Shown here in pieces: positions 44,179 through 54,752 of a DNA stretch of 64,000 nucleotides (position 1 is its first letter; each line of letters opens with the position of its first letter). Below the pieces are notes generated by a model. It searched no databases, was not told the origin of the DNA, and saw nothing but the letters and a program-made list of their open reading frames with translations. A program made the position numbers and the translations under genes. The stretch comes from Verrucomicrobium sp. (lineage in GTDB: Bacteria > Verrucomicrobiota > Verrucomicrobiia > Methylacidiphilales > UBA1321): assembly GCA_017849585.1 (NCBI GenBank), contig JAFIGT010000021.1, forward strand, positions 124,001 through 188,000, read 5' to 3'.

Positions 44179-45414
44179 TTAGCGGTCCATCGTGTAGAGA
44201 TGGAAGCCGCCATAGATCGAGGAGCGGTCCTTCTTGAAGAGCGTTTGCGAGCGTTCTTCCTGATAGGTGAACTTTTTGCGGAGTTCGGGCGAAAGGGCGG
44301 TTTCGATGGGGGACTGGCTGGCGGCTGTGCGGAAGATGACGCGGGAGCCGGGACGGCCCACGCGGGCGACTTCGCTCCAGAGTTCTTGCATCTGCGCGGG
44401 CTTCATCCAGTCCTGCGAGTCGAGGAAGACAAACCGGTCGAGGCTCTTGGCGGGTTGCGTGCGCATGAAGCCGGTGAGCGTGCCGACGTGGGTTTCCACG
44501 CGATCGACATTGTCGCGCAGGGTGTCGAAATTTTGCGGTTGGAGATATTCCGGCAGCGCGCGGCGGAAGGCGCGGTCGTAGCTGCGGCCAAAGGCCTGCC
44601 AGCCGAAATAATTGTCATCGATCGGGAAGTCGCAGGCGAGGCGCTCGATGCGTTCGCGATAGACGTTGATCATGCCGCCGCCGGTCTCGGTTTCCATGGC
44701 GCGGAATTGTTGCGGCGGAATGCCGAGACTGTAGAGGGCGAGGGGCATCTTGCCCGCGCCGCGCACGAGCCAGTGGTCAAAGAAGGGTTCAATGTCTTCC
44801 TGATAGATGCGGCGCTGTTCCGCGGAGGTGGAGGCGGTGAGCAGGCGGGAGGGGTCGCGGCGGTGCACCTTCATGATGATGTGCAGGAAGCGCAGGAAAT
44901 AGCCGAGCTTGGCGTAGTCGTAGAAATTCTTGGTGAAGTACTTGATGCGCGGGCCAAAGAAGAGGCGGCGAATCCAGTTGCCGCCCTCCCAGAAGCGCTT
45001 CATTTCCGGGTCCATGTGTTCGGCCAGGTGGGCCTTATAATTCGCCCAGTTGCGCTTGTCATTGGCGCAGCCGAAGAAGAGGAAGAAGTCTTCGTAGTCG
45101 GGGAGGTGGCGGAGTGCGGCGAGCTTGAGTTTGAGAAGACAGATGTGGTTGCGGTTGAGATCGACGGCGTGGATTTTTTCCGGCGACTTGGCGAGGTAGT
45201 TCAGGACATTACAGCCGCCGGAGGAAATGGTGAGGATGCGGGTGGTGTCGGTGACTTCCATCGCTTCGAGGTCGACGCGCGGGTCTTCCCAGATTTGATT
45301 GTAGACAAAGCTGTTGAACCAGAAGGTAAAGAGGCGCTCGGAGATGCCATGACGGCTCAGAGGCGAATGTTGATGGACGGCATCTTCGAGTAATTCCGCT
45401 GTTTTCACGCTCAT
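44179..45414 (-). CDS. btaA: S-adenosylmethionine:diacylglycerol 3-amino-3-carboxypropyl transferase (BtaA)
   Basis: BtaA transfers the 3-amino-3-carboxypropyl group of SAM to diacylglycerol, the first step of the betaine lipid diacylglyceryl-trimethylhomoserine. The 411-residue length matches the DUF3419 family (about 400-420). It shows WFNSFVYNQIWEDPRVDLEAM, RILTISSGGCNVLNYLAKSP (SAM-binding loop), IHAVDLNRNHICLLKLKLAAL, and the end RSSIYGGFHLYTM. The gene starts a two-gene unit with btaB. Expression in many bacteria rises under phosphate limitation; no Pho box was recognised here. Confidence 0.92.
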   Translation of the reverse strand: MSVKTAELLEDAVHQHSPLSRHGISERLFTFWFNSFVYNQIWEDPRVDLEAMEVTDTTRILTISSGGCNVLNYLAKSPEKIHAVDLNRNHICLLKLKLAALRHLPDYEDFFLFFGCANDKRNWANYKAHLAEHMDPEMKRFWEGGNWIRRLFFGPRIKYFTKNFYDYAKLGYFLRFLHIIMKVHRRDPSRLLTASTSAEQRRIYQEDIEPFFDHWLVRGAGKMPLALYSLGIPPQQFRAMETETGGGMINVYRERIERLACDFPIDDNYFGWQAFGRSYDRAFRRALPEYLQPQNFDTLRDNVDRVETHVGTLTGFMRTQPAKSLDRFVFLDSQDWMKPAQMQELWSEVARVGRPGSRVIFRTAASQSPIETALSPELRKKFTYQEERSQTLFKKDRSSIYGGFHLYTMDR

Positions 45415-45474
45415 AAAGTTGTCTCCGAAAAGGGCTTATTCTTGAGTAACAGTGGTCTCACGGTAGCGCAATGA

Positions 45475-46815
<1,341 letters not shown>

Positions 46816-46817
46816 AA

Positions 46818-47168
46818 ATGACTGCAGACTTCGTTTTGACCACCACTTCGTTTCTGGCCCAAGCCGCTGATGCCACTAATGGCCAGCAAGCACCCGCGTG
46901 GGTGCAGTTTGTGCCCTTCATTTTCATTATCGCCATTTTCTACTTCGTCCTGATCCGCCCACAGATGAAGGCGAAGAAGGAGCAGGAAATCCTGATTGCG
47001 TCGGCCAAGACCGGCGACAAGGTGATCACCAGTGGCGGATTGGTCGGCGTCATCTCGAACGTCAAGGACAAGACCGTTATCGTCAAGGTTGGCGACGTCA
47101 AACTCGAAGTGCTCAAGACTCACCTGACTTCCATCACCAAGCCCGAGAACGCTTCTTCCGAAAGCTAA
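46818..47168 (+). CDS. yajC: Preprotein translocase subunit YajC
   Basis: YajC is a small subunit associated with SecDF in the Sec translocon. The 116-residue protein has a short N-terminal segment and one membrane helix (VPFIFIIAIFYFVLIRPQM), followed by KAKKEQE. A soluble Val/Lys-rich domain (KTGDKVITSGGLVGVISNVKDKTVIV) follows; all are typical. ATG 46818 lies 2 bases after tgt, and secDF starts 25 bases downstream. A TTG at 46812 in the same frame is not preferred. Confidence 0.96.
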   Translation: MTADFVLTTTSFLAQAADATNGQQAPAWVQFVPFIFIIAIFYFVLIRPQMKAKKEQEILIASAKTGDKVITSGGLVGVISNVKDKTVIVKVGDVKLEVLKTHLTSITKPENASSES

Positions 47169-47193
47169 TTTTCCACCCCCAGTTTCCACTGTC

Positions 47194-49503
47194 ATGGTCT
47201 ACCTCATTTTTGCCAGCGCCCTGGCTTTCCTCGCATTTCTCATTTGGTATCTCGCCTCGCCGGATTTTAACACCCGGCGCGTGGCTGGTCTGGCCTCGAT
47301 CCTCGCGGCGTTGGCCACCTGCCTGCTGTCGATGTATCCGCTCGCCCAGACGATCAAGCTGGGTCTTGACCTCAAGGGAGGCACCTCATTTCTCGTCGAG
47401 CTTCAGGGCACACCGAGCCCATCGGCGGTGCAGCAGGCGATCGGCGTCATTCGCAAGCGTATTGACCCGAATGGTGTTCGCGAACTGATCGTCCAGTCGG
47501 TCAGCTCCAACCGTATCAACGTCCAGATCCCCGGTTTGGCCGAGGGAGATCGCGATGAGGCGGCCCGCCAGCTTTCCCGCGTGGCGAAGCTCGAGTTCCG
47601 CATGGTTCACCCCGACAGTTCCAGCATCCTGAAGCAAGTCGACCCCGCCACCGGCAAGCTCCCGGTGCAATACGCGCTCGAGTATGAAGTGTTGAAATTG
47701 CAGGATCGCGCGAAGGACGGCAAAGTCTACTTCGAGCCGATCGTCGTCAAGCGTGTGGCCGAACTCTCCGGCAAGCACGTTTCCCGCGCCTTCCGCAGTG
47801 GCGATCAACTCGGTCGTCCCGAAGTGGTCATTCAGTTTGATTCCGAAGGTCAGAAGCGTTTCGGTGCGGTGACGGAAGCCAATATCGGCCAGCGTCTCGC
47901 CATCGTGCTCGATAACGAAGTCAAGAGCGCGCCGGTCATCCGCGCGCGCATCACCGACAATGCCACCATCTCCGGCGGCAACATGAGCTTGGTTGAATCG
48001 GAAGAACTTGCCAGCGTGTTGGAAAATCCGCTGGAAACGCCCGTGGCGATCAAGGAAATCCGCGGCGTTGACCCGACCCTCGGGCGCGACTCGATCCAGA
48101 GCGGTCGCGATGCGGCGCTCTACGCGCTGATCGGTGTGTGCGCGTTCATGGTGATTTACTATCGACTCGCCGGCCTCGTGGCGGTGGTTTCGTTGGCGGT
48201 GAATTTGGTGATTCTGCTCGGCCTCATGGCGCAGTTCCACTTCACGCTCAGTCTGCCGGGTATTGCCGGTATCGTGTTGACGATCGGTATGGCCGTCGAC
48301 GCCAACGTGCTTATCTACGAGCGTATTCGCGATGAGCTCGCCCAAGGTAAACCCCTGCGTACGGCGATTGATCTCGGTTTCAACCGCGCCTTCAGCGCCA
48401 TCTTCGATTCGAACATCACCACGGTCATCCCGGCGGTGGTCCTGATGTTCCTTGGCACCGGCCCGCTGCGCGGCTTCGCGGTCACGCTGACGCTCGGTAT
48501 CGTGGCGAATCTCTTCGCCGCGCTGGTCGTCTCCCGCAATTGCTTCGACTGGATGCTGACCTTCAACAAACTCAAGGGACTGACAATGATGCAGTTCCTC
48601 CACAGCCCGAAGTTCGACTTCCTGCGCTACCGTCACATTGGCGTGATCGCATCGCTTGTGATCCTGGTTTGGGGCGGCATCGCTTTCCAGACCAAGGGCG
48701 ACAAGCTGCTGGGTGTGGATTTCAAGGGCGGCGATTCGTTGACCTTGAAATATGAGACCATGGCTCCCATGGAGGAGGTGCGCGCGGCCTTGCAAAAGGC
48801 GGGTGTCGATGTCAGCCAGTTGCAATACTCTCCCGAAGCTCACGTGCTGATGGTGCAGACGCCCGAGGGACAGGGCAACAAGGCCGAAGAGGTTATCAAG
48901 AGCACCTTCGCCTCGTCCAAGTTTACCCATGGTGGACTGGATCGCGTCGGACCGGCGGTGGGTGACGAGCTCAAGACCCGCGCCCTTCTCGCGCTTTCGA
49001 TCGGTTTGATTGGCATCCTGATCTACTCCGCGGTGCGCTTCGAATGGACTTATGCGGTTGCGGCGGCCATAGGGCAGCTCCACGACGTGTTGATCGCGCT
49101 CGGCTTCATGGCCATTCTGGATCGTGAATTGACGCTGACTCTCGTCGGCGCGTTCCTGACCATTGCCGGTTACTCGATCAACGACAAGATCGTCGTCTTC
49201 GACCGTATCCGTGAGGGCGCGCGTTTGCGCGAGAAGGGGACCTTCTATGAGGTCATCAATCGCAGCTTGAACCTGACTCTGGCTCGTACGCTCCTCACGG
49301 GCGGCACAACGTTGATCGCGACGACCGCGCTCATCCTGTTCGGCGGTCCGGTGATCCATGATTTCAGCGTCGCCATGCTGATCGGTATCCTTTCTGGTAT
49401 CTATTCCTCGCACTTCATCTCGCCCCCGCTCGCGTGGTGGCTGGAACACTACAAGGAAAAGAACACCGCCAAGCTCCGTAAGTCAGCAACCAGCGCAGCC
49501 TGA
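47194..49503 (+). CDS. secDF: SecD-SecF fusion, protein translocase accessory subunit
   Basis: SecDF uses the proton motive force to assist protein export. The 769-residue protein joins SecD (about 1-455) and SecF (about 465-769). SecD shows the first membrane helix, GLDLKGGTSFLVELQG, RKRIDPNGVRELIVQ, GLDLGR-like VDPTLGRDSIQSGRDAALY and GMAVDANVLIYERIRDE. SecF shows VDFKGGDSLTLKY, VGPAVGDELKTRALL, and NDKIVVFDRIREG. Twelve membrane segments are visible. Such fusions occur in several phyla. The preceding yajC is 25 bases away and recJ follows at 58 bases. Confidence 0.96.
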   Translation: MVYLIFASALAFLAFLIWYLASPDFNTRRVAGLASILAALATCLLSMYPLAQTIKLGLDLKGGTSFLVELQGTPSPSAVQQAIGVIRKRIDPNGVRELIVQSVSSNRINVQIPGLAEGDRDEAARQLSRVAKLEFRMVHPDSSSILKQVDPATGKLPVQYALEYEVLKLQDRAKDGKVYFEPIVVKRVAELSGKHVSRAFRSGDQLGRPEVVIQFDSEGQKRFGAVTEANIGQRLAIVLDNEVKSAPVIRARITDNATISGGNMSLVESEELASVLENPLETPVAIKEIRGVDPTLGRDSIQSGRDAALYALIGVCAFMVIYYRLAGLVAVVSLAVNLVILLGLMAQFHFTLSLPGIAGIVLTIGMAVDANVLIYERIRDELAQGKPLRTAIDLGFNRAFSAIFDSNITTVIPAVVLMFLGTGPLRGFAVTLTLGIVANLFAALVVSRNCFDWMLTFNKLKGLTMMQFLHSPKFDFLRYRHIGVIASLVILVWGGIAFQTKGDKLLGVDFKGGDSLTLKYETMAPMEEVRAALQKAGVDVSQLQYSPEAHVLMVQTPEGQGNKAEEVIKSTFASSKFTHGGLDRVGPAVGDELKTRALLALSIGLIGILIYSAVRFEWTYAVAAAIGQLHDVLIALGFMAILDRELTLTLVGAFLTIAGYSINDKIVVFDRIREGARLREKGTFYEVINRSLNLTLARTLLTGGTTLIATTALILFGGPVIHDFSVAMLIGILSGIYSSHFISPPLAWWLEHYKEKNTAKLRKSATSAA

Positions 49504-49561
49504 GCTCCTGAGAAAAAGGCTTTTGGGCGGTATTCCGTCATGAAGCCTTTTCCCTTTACCT

Positions 49562-51292
49562 ATGATCGCAAGCGCTTCCACTTCGAAGCCCGGCCTCAGC
49601 GCCTTGGGTAAGAAATGGAATCGCCCAGATGCCTCTCCCGCCGAAGCCAAGGCTTTGGCGGCGGCCCTGAAGGTGCCGCTGATTGTCGCCACACTTCTAT
49701 GGCAGCGTGGTTTTCGCACACCAGAAGCCGCGCAGGCTTTTCTCGATCCTCGCTTGCAAAATCTCGGCGATCCCTTTGCCTTGACCGATCTTCAGAAAGC
49801 CGCGGAGCGTATCTGGCAGGCGGTTGAGAAGCAGGAGAAGATCGTTATTTTCGGCGACTACGATGTCGATGGCATCACCTCCAGCACGTTGCTCTGGCGG
49901 GTACTCCGCAAGCTCGGTGCCACTCAAGCGGTTCCCTTCCTACCCCATCGCATCGAAGAAGGGTATGGACTCAGTCAGGAGGGTGTGGAGCGCTGTGTGG
50001 CGGAACATGCGCCTCGTCTGCTCATCGCGGTCGATTGCGGCACCACCGCGCCGGATCAGGTGGACTGGCTCAATGCGCAAGGCGTGGAGGTCATCATTGT
50101 TGATCACCACGCACTGGCCGAACGCAAACCCGCCGCTGTGGCTCTGGTCAATCCCCAGCAGGATGGCCGCTACGAATATCTGGCGAGCGTCGGACTGATT
50201 TTCAAACTCTGCCACGGCTTGCTCAAGGTCCGGCCCGAAGCGCAGAAGAAAGTCGATCTCAAGGAATATCTCGACCTCGTCGCCGTCGGCACGGTGGCCG
50301 ATATCGTGCCACTGGTGGATGATAACCGCATTTTTGTGCGGCGGGGGTTGGTCCAGTTGGTGAACACCATCAATCCCGGTTTACGCGCGCTTTGTCAGGT
50401 CTCCCAGATTCGGGGCACTCCAACCACGCAGGACGTTGGTTTTCGTATCGGGCCGCGGCTCAATGCCAGTGGACGGCTCGGGGACGCGTCGCTTTCCCTG
50501 CGCTTGCTCACGACCGATAACGAAGAGGAAGCGCTCAAGATCACCCGCGAGCTGGATTCCAACAACCGCGAGCGGCAGGGGCTGGAACAAACGATTTTGG
50601 AAGAAGCGCAGCGCGTGCTGTTGGAATCGGTCAATCCCGTGGATGAACGCGCCATTGTCCTCGCCAGCCGTGGCTGGCATGTCGGCGTGATCGGGATTGT
50701 CGCCTCGCGCATCCAGCGGGCGCACCATCGGCCCACCATTATCATCGGTATCGACGAAAACGGCGTTGGCAAGGGGAGCGGTCGCAGCATCGAGGGTTGC
50801 AGCCTTGTGGACGGTCTTACGCAATGCTCCGAACATCTGATGCTTTACGGAGGTCACGAAATGGCGGCGGGCCTGACCATTGCCGAGGACAAGGTGGAAG
50901 CGTTTCGCGGCGCTTTCAGTCAATACGCCCGCACCGTTCTGCGGGAGGAACATTTGCAGCCGACGCTGGAACTTTCCGGTGCGATCGAACTCTCCGAGTT
51001 GAATACCGCCTTGTTTCACCAGATCCAGCAACTCGCGCCGTTTGGCCGGGAGAATCCCGAACCGATTTTTGTTTTCAACGGGACGAAATGCCGTCGTGCG
51101 GCAAAAACTTTTGGACGGAATCATTTCAAGCTCGCGCTCGATATCGGCGGCGGGGAATGCGAGGCTGTGGCCTTTGGCCTCGCGCAACATACGCCGCCCG
51201 GCAGTGGTAGCCCGCTCGCGGGTGTTCTGGATTGGGATGATTACCATCATCGCGTCCAGATTAGACTACTCGATTGGCAGGCATCGAGATAA
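49562..51292 (+). CDS. recJ: Single-stranded-DNA-specific exonuclease RecJ
   Basis: RecJ degrades single-stranded DNA 5' to 3' in recombination and mismatch repair. The 576-residue protein contains the DHH phosphoesterase motifs FGDYDVDGITSSTLL, AVDCGT and IIVDHHALAERKPAAVALVNP. The linker and DHHA1 domain follow with RIGPRLNASGRLGDASLSLRL, SRGWHVGVIGIVASRIQ, GKGSGRSIEG and GGHEMAAGLTI. The C-terminal OB region ends in WDDYHHRVQIRLLDW. Length matches the E. coli enzyme (577). It starts 58 bases downstream of secDF and is followed by the FkbM-type gene at 19 bases. Confidence 0.96.
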   Translation: MIASASTSKPGLSALGKKWNRPDASPAEAKALAAALKVPLIVATLLWQRGFRTPEAAQAFLDPRLQNLGDPFALTDLQKAAERIWQAVEKQEKIVIFGDYDVDGITSSTLLWRVLRKLGATQAVPFLPHRIEEGYGLSQEGVERCVAEHAPRLLIAVDCGTTAPDQVDWLNAQGVEVIIVDHHALAERKPAAVALVNPQQDGRYEYLASVGLIFKLCHGLLKVRPEAQKKVDLKEYLDLVAVGTVADIVPLVDDNRIFVRRGLVQLVNTINPGLRALCQVSQIRGTPTTQDVGFRIGPRLNASGRLGDASLSLRLLTTDNEEEALKITRELDSNNRERQGLEQTILEEAQRVLLESVNPVDERAIVLASRGWHVGVIGIVASRIQRAHHRPTIIIGIDENGVGKGSGRSIEGCSLVDGLTQCSEHLMLYGGHEMAAGLTIAEDKVEAFRGAFSQYARTVLREEHLQPTLELSGAIELSELNTALFHQIQQLAPFGRENPEPIFVFNGTKCRRAAKTFGRNHFKLALDIGGGECEAVAFGLAQHTPPGSGSPLAGVLDWDDYHHRVQIRLLDWQASR

Positions 51293-51311
51293 CGTCACCT
51301 CCAGAGCGACC

Positions 51312-52100
51312 ATGACGACTCGATCCCGATTTTCTTTTTTCCAGCGCCTCAAGGGAAGTCTCCGCTTTCGCTGGAAATGGGCTCAGCTCGGAGTGTTTTT
51401 TTTCAAGTCCCGCGATTTCTCCCTCGCTACGGTGCGAGTGGATGGTCGACCGATCACGCTCCAGTTGCCTGAAGCGGAACGCCTCGTGCTTGAACATGAG
51501 TTGTCATTGATTTATCTCGAGGACTGCTACCGTCTGCTCGAGGTGCGGCCCCGGCCGCGCACCATTGTCGATATCGGCGCCAACGTCGGTTTTTTCTCCC
51601 TCGTGGCGAAGCACCATTTCCCAACCGCGACGATTCACGCTTACGAACCCAATCCCGAATTGCAAGCGGCGCTCGGCGCGCATCTCACGCCGCTCGGCAT
51701 TCGGATTTATCCCGAGGCGGTGGGTGCTGCCGACGGGTTCATCCAGCTCAAGCTCGCCGGTAATTCCCAGCATACCACCGTCGAACCAAGTGCGAATGGT
51801 ACGATTGTCCAGACGCGCTTTGCGGAAGTGGTTGCCCGCTGCAAAGGGAGCATTGATCTGCTCAAACTCGACTGCGAGGGTGCCGAATGGGACATTCTCG
51901 CAACCAAGGACGCACTCGCTTCCGCCCGCTGCCTGCGCATGGAGTACCATCTCTGGGCGCGGCCCGGCAGCACGGTGGACGACATTCGGCGTCTTGTGGA
52001 GGACGCCGGATTGACGGTCGATTTTCTGGTGGAAATCGAGCCGGGCGGCTGGGGATTGCTCGGCGCGAGTCGTTCGCAGCTGGCGACTACAACGCCTTGA
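51312..52100 (+). CDS. FkbM-family methyltransferase
   Basis: FkbM methyltransferases O-methylate sugars or other hydroxyl compounds with SAM. The ATG at 51312 gives 262 residues. TIVDIGANVGFFSLVAKH is the glycine-rich SAM-binding loop, HAYEPNPELQAALGAHL follows, and DLLKLDCEGAEWDIL is the FkbM signature. No signal peptide is visible, but the first 35 residues are basic and hydrophobic. The gene lies between recJ and the convergent rnd, with a 14-base overlap at the 3' end. The substrate is unknown; glycan modification is possible but not shown. Confidence 0.9.
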   Translation: MTTRSRFSFFQRLKGSLRFRWKWAQLGVFFFKSRDFSLATVRVDGRPITLQLPEAERLVLEHELSLIYLEDCYRLLEVRPRPRTIVDIGANVGFFSLVAKHHFPTATIHAYEPNPELQAALGAHLTPLGIRIYPEAVGAADGFIQLKLAGNSQHTTVEPSANGTIVQTRFAEVVARCKGSIDLLKLDCEGAEWDILATKDALASARCLRMEYHLWARPGSTVDDIRRLVEDAGLTVDFLVEIEPGGWGLLGASRSQLATTTP

Positions 52101-53202
52101 CGAGGGGATCGATCAGGTCGACCTGCCATTGGCACCAGCGGTCTTCGGCGACGAGCTTGGCCGGGCCGTTCTCGGGATCGCGGGCGATTTCGAGCAGGGT
52201 GCTCTTGGAGGCGATCAGGCTTGGGTCGAGCTTGAGTTTTTCCGCGATTTCATCGCGGCCCTTGCGCAATTTTTCCATCCGCGCGTCGGCCTTGGCGTCG
52301 TGACGCAGGCGTGGCTTGGAGGGAAGTTTGGCGATGGGTTCGGCGGTACGGCCTGCTTCCACCGCGGCGATCAATTTTTCCGCGCGGCCATGGGACATCC
52401 GGTGCGGCCAATGTGGGAAGGCGGGGGGAGGCATCTTGGGTGACTCGGAGGCCCACTCGGCAAGGTCAAGCAGGGTATCGTTGTTCATCACCTTGAAGAC
52501 GGGCAAGTCGGCCTTTTCGGCTTCGAGTTCACGCCAATGCCAGATCGATTTGAGAATCGCGAGGCCGACCGGGGTCAGGCGGTTGGAGCCGCTCAGGCGC
52601 CAGACGTTCTCCGGTTCCTCTTCGCGGGAAATCAGACTGGTGCGGACGACACGGGCGCACGATTGCTCGTGCCATTCGAGGCGGCCCTCGAAGTGGAGCA
52701 ACTGCGTCATCTCATGCAGGATGCCCTCGAGATAGCGGGTGTCCTGCACGGCGTAGTCGAGCATCGAGTGGCTGAGCGGACGTTGCGACCAGTCGGCCTT
52801 TTGATTCTTTTTGCTGAGCTTGATGCCGTAAAAATGCTCCACGAGGGCGGCATAGCCGAAGGCAGAGAATCCAAGTAATTGCGCCCCGAGCATGGTGTCG
52901 AAAACAGCTCCAGGCTCCTTGGCACCAATGCGACGCATCATGCGTAAATCGAAATCGGCTCCCTGTAAAATCCAGATGGCCCCGCTCATTTTCTGCCAAA
53001 GCGGCGATAAGTCCAAATTTGTCAGGGGGTCGACGAGAAAATGATGTCCCGCCTGCGCAATTTGCACGAGGGAAACGCTTTCCTTGTAGTGATGGAGGCT
53101 ATCTGCCTCGGTATCAAGGGCTAGCGGCTCACTAGGGCGCAGTACCGCCGTCACTTGTCGAAGGGTCTCTACATCATCGACCCAGAGAAAATCGTTGCCC
53201 AT
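52087..53202 (-). CDS. rnd: Ribonuclease D
   Basis: RNase D is a 3'-5' exonuclease that trims tRNA precursors. The 371-residue protein has the DEDD motifs: Exo I LALDTEADSLH, Exo II WILQGADFDLRMM, and Exo III YAVQDTRYLEG with the Y-x3-D. An HRDC-type helical domain lies at about 210-290, followed by a second C-terminal HRDC-like region. The usual His-Ala before the Exo II Asp is replaced by Gln-Gly, a minor variation. The 14-base overlap with the convergent FkbM gene is small. It is divergent from moeZ (57 bases between starts). Confidence 0.93.
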   Translation of the reverse strand: MGNDFLWVDDVETLRQVTAVLRPSEPLALDTEADSLHHYKESVSLVQIAQAGHHFLVDPLTNLDLSPLWQKMSGAIWILQGADFDLRMMRRIGAKEPGAVFDTMLGAQLLGFSAFGYAALVEHFYGIKLSKKNQKADWSQRPLSHSMLDYAVQDTRYLEGILHEMTQLLHFEGRLEWHEQSCARVVRTSLISREEEPENVWRLSGSNRLTPVGLAILKSIWHWRELEAEKADLPVFKVMNNDTLLDLAEWASESPKMPPPAFPHWPHRMSHGRAEKLIAAVEAGRTAEPIAKLPSKPRLRHDAKADARMEKLRKGRDEIAEKLKLDPSLIASKSTLLEIARDPENGPAKLVAEDRWCQWQVDLIDPLVKAL

Positions 53203-53259
53203 TTTTGCGCATCTAATATGTTGTTATCTCCCCGCATAAAACAAGCAATAAATACAACA

Positions 53260-54435
53260 ATGAGTTATCTGCCTCGAATCCAAAGCGCCTATTCCAAGGC
53301 GGCGCTCTCCAATGACGAGATCAAACGTTACGGCCGGCACCTGATCATGCCCGAAGTGACGATGGAGGGGCAGAAGAAGCTCAAGGCGGCGAAAGTGCTT
53401 ACCATCGGCACTGGCGGACTCGGTTCGCCTCTGCTGGCCTACTTGACGGCGGCGGGTGTGGGCAAGATCGGGTTGGTCGATTACGACACGGTCGATTACT
53501 CGAACCTGCACCGCCAGATCATTCACAAGACCAGCAGCGTGGGGAAGCCGAAGATTGTTTCCGCTGTGGAGACGATGAAGGAACTGAATCCGTACGTTGA
53601 GGTGGAGACCTATCAGATCGCCCTGCGCTCGGACAACGCGTTGGAGCTTTTCAAGGACTACGACATCATCATCGACGGTACGGATAATTTCCCGACCCGC
53701 TATCTCGTGAACGACGCTTGCGTGCTCCTCGACAAGCCGAACGTCTACGGCAGCATCTTCCGCTTCGACGGCATGTCGACCATCTTCTGGGGCTCGCGCG
53801 GTCCCTGCTATCGTTGCCTCTATCCCGAACCCCCGCCGCCGGGTATGGTGCCGAGCTGTGCCGAAGGTGGCGTCTTGGGCGTATTGCCGGGCGTGATTGG
53901 GGTGATTCAGGCGATTGAAGCGGTGAAGTTGATTATCGGCCAGGGCGACTTGCTGATGGGCCGCCTGCTCATGTTCGACGCGTTGAAGATGAAGTTCAAG
54001 GAACTCAAGCTCCGCAAGGATCCGAAGTGTCCGATTTGCGGTCCGAACGCATCAATCAAGGCGCTGATCGATTACGATCAATTTTGCGGGGTCAGCCATG
54101 CGCCCAAGTCGGAAATTGTGCCTGAAATCAGCGCCATTGATTTGAAGAAGATGATCGACGACAAGGTCGACTTCGACCTGATCGACGTACGGGAAAAGCA
54201 CGAGGTGGAGATTGCGCAGTTGCCGAATGCGAAACTGATCCCGCTCGGCGAACTGGCCCAGCGCATGCACGAACTGGATAGTGCGCGCGAGATTGTCATC
54301 GCCTGCAAGAACAATGACCGCAGCGCGAAGGCATGGAAGCAGCTCCACAACTCCGGATTTCGCAAGATTCGCAACCTGGCCGGCGGCATTGAAGCTTGGA
54401 GCGAGGATGTCGATCCCTCGGTGCCACTCTATTGA
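53260..54435 (+). CDS. moeZ: MoeZ-type adenylyltransferase-sulfurtransferase (ThiF/MoeB + rhodanese)
   Basis: These enzymes adenylate the C terminus of ubiquitin-like sulfur carriers (MoaD, ThiS, CysO) and then transfer sulfur to them. The ATG at 53260 gives 391 residues. The ThiF/MoeB domain (1-260) shows EIKRYGRHLIMPEV, LTIGTGGLGSPLLAYLTAAGV, DYDTVDYSNLHRQIIH, DGTDNFPTRY and CAEGGVLGVLPGVIG, with zinc pairs CYRC and CPIC. The rhodanese domain (about 285-391) has the active-site Cys in IVIACKNNDRSAKA. No moaD, thiS or cysO gene is nearby. It begins the six-gene operon ending at 56975. Confidence 0.95.
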   Translation: MSYLPRIQSAYSKAALSNDEIKRYGRHLIMPEVTMEGQKKLKAAKVLTIGTGGLGSPLLAYLTAAGVGKIGLVDYDTVDYSNLHRQIIHKTSSVGKPKIVSAVETMKELNPYVEVETYQIALRSDNALELFKDYDIIIDGTDNFPTRYLVNDACVLLDKPNVYGSIFRFDGMSTIFWGSRGPCYRCLYPEPPPPGMVPSCAEGGVLGVLPGVIGVIQAIEAVKLIIGQGDLLMGRLLMFDALKMKFKELKLRKDPKCPICGPNASIKALIDYDQFCGVSHAPKSEIVPEISAIDLKKMIDDKVDFDLIDVREKHEVEIAQLPNAKLIPLGELAQRMHELDSAREIVIACKNNDRSAKAWKQLHNSGFRKIRNLAGGIEAWSEDVDPSVPLY

Positions 54436-54440
54436 ACAAC

Positions 54441-54752
54441 ATGGATACGGAGCTGGTCCTTACGGCTGGCGCGGAAGCTCTTCCGGGCGTGGAGGTGGAG
54501 ACGAAGGTTGAAGAGGCCTTCGCGAGCGGCTGGGGCGTCATCGTCTGGAACGATCCGGTCAACCTGATGAGCTATGTGGTCCATGTCTTTCAGGTTGTGT
54601 TGAAGATGAACCGCCAGCAGGCACACAAACACATGCTAGAAGTCCACGAAAAGGGCAAAAGCCTCGTGGCCATGGAAACGCGCGAGCATGCGGAACATCT
54701 CGTGCACCGCTTGCAACGGTATGGACTCACCGCCACGATGGAGCCGGTATGA
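54441..54752 (+). CDS. clpS: ATP-dependent Clp protease adaptor ClpS
   Basis: ClpS brings N-degron proteins (N-terminal Leu, Phe, Tyr, Trp) to ClpAP or ClpCP. The ATG at 54441 is 5 bases after moeZ and gives 103 residues. An N-terminal disordered arm of about 30 residues is followed by WGVIVWNDPVNLMSYVVHVF, in which the Asn-Asp pair and Met form the N-end pocket. MLEVHEKGKSLVAMETREHA contains the conserved His. The fold and length match ClpS. Its stop overlaps the start of the DUF2017-like gene by 4 bases. The corresponding pairing clpS-DUF2017 is well known from actinobacteria. Confidence 0.93.
   Translation: MDTELVLTAGAEALPGVEVETKVEEAFASGWGVIVWNDPVNLMSYVVHVFQVVLKMNRQQAHKHMLEVHEKGKSLVAMETREHAEHLVHRLQRYGLTATMEPV

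Noticed and set aside
47386-49449. 687-codon open frame opposite secDF
   Set aside because: Arg/His/Asp/Glu-rich translation with no recognizable domain; secDF on the + strand has all family motifs.
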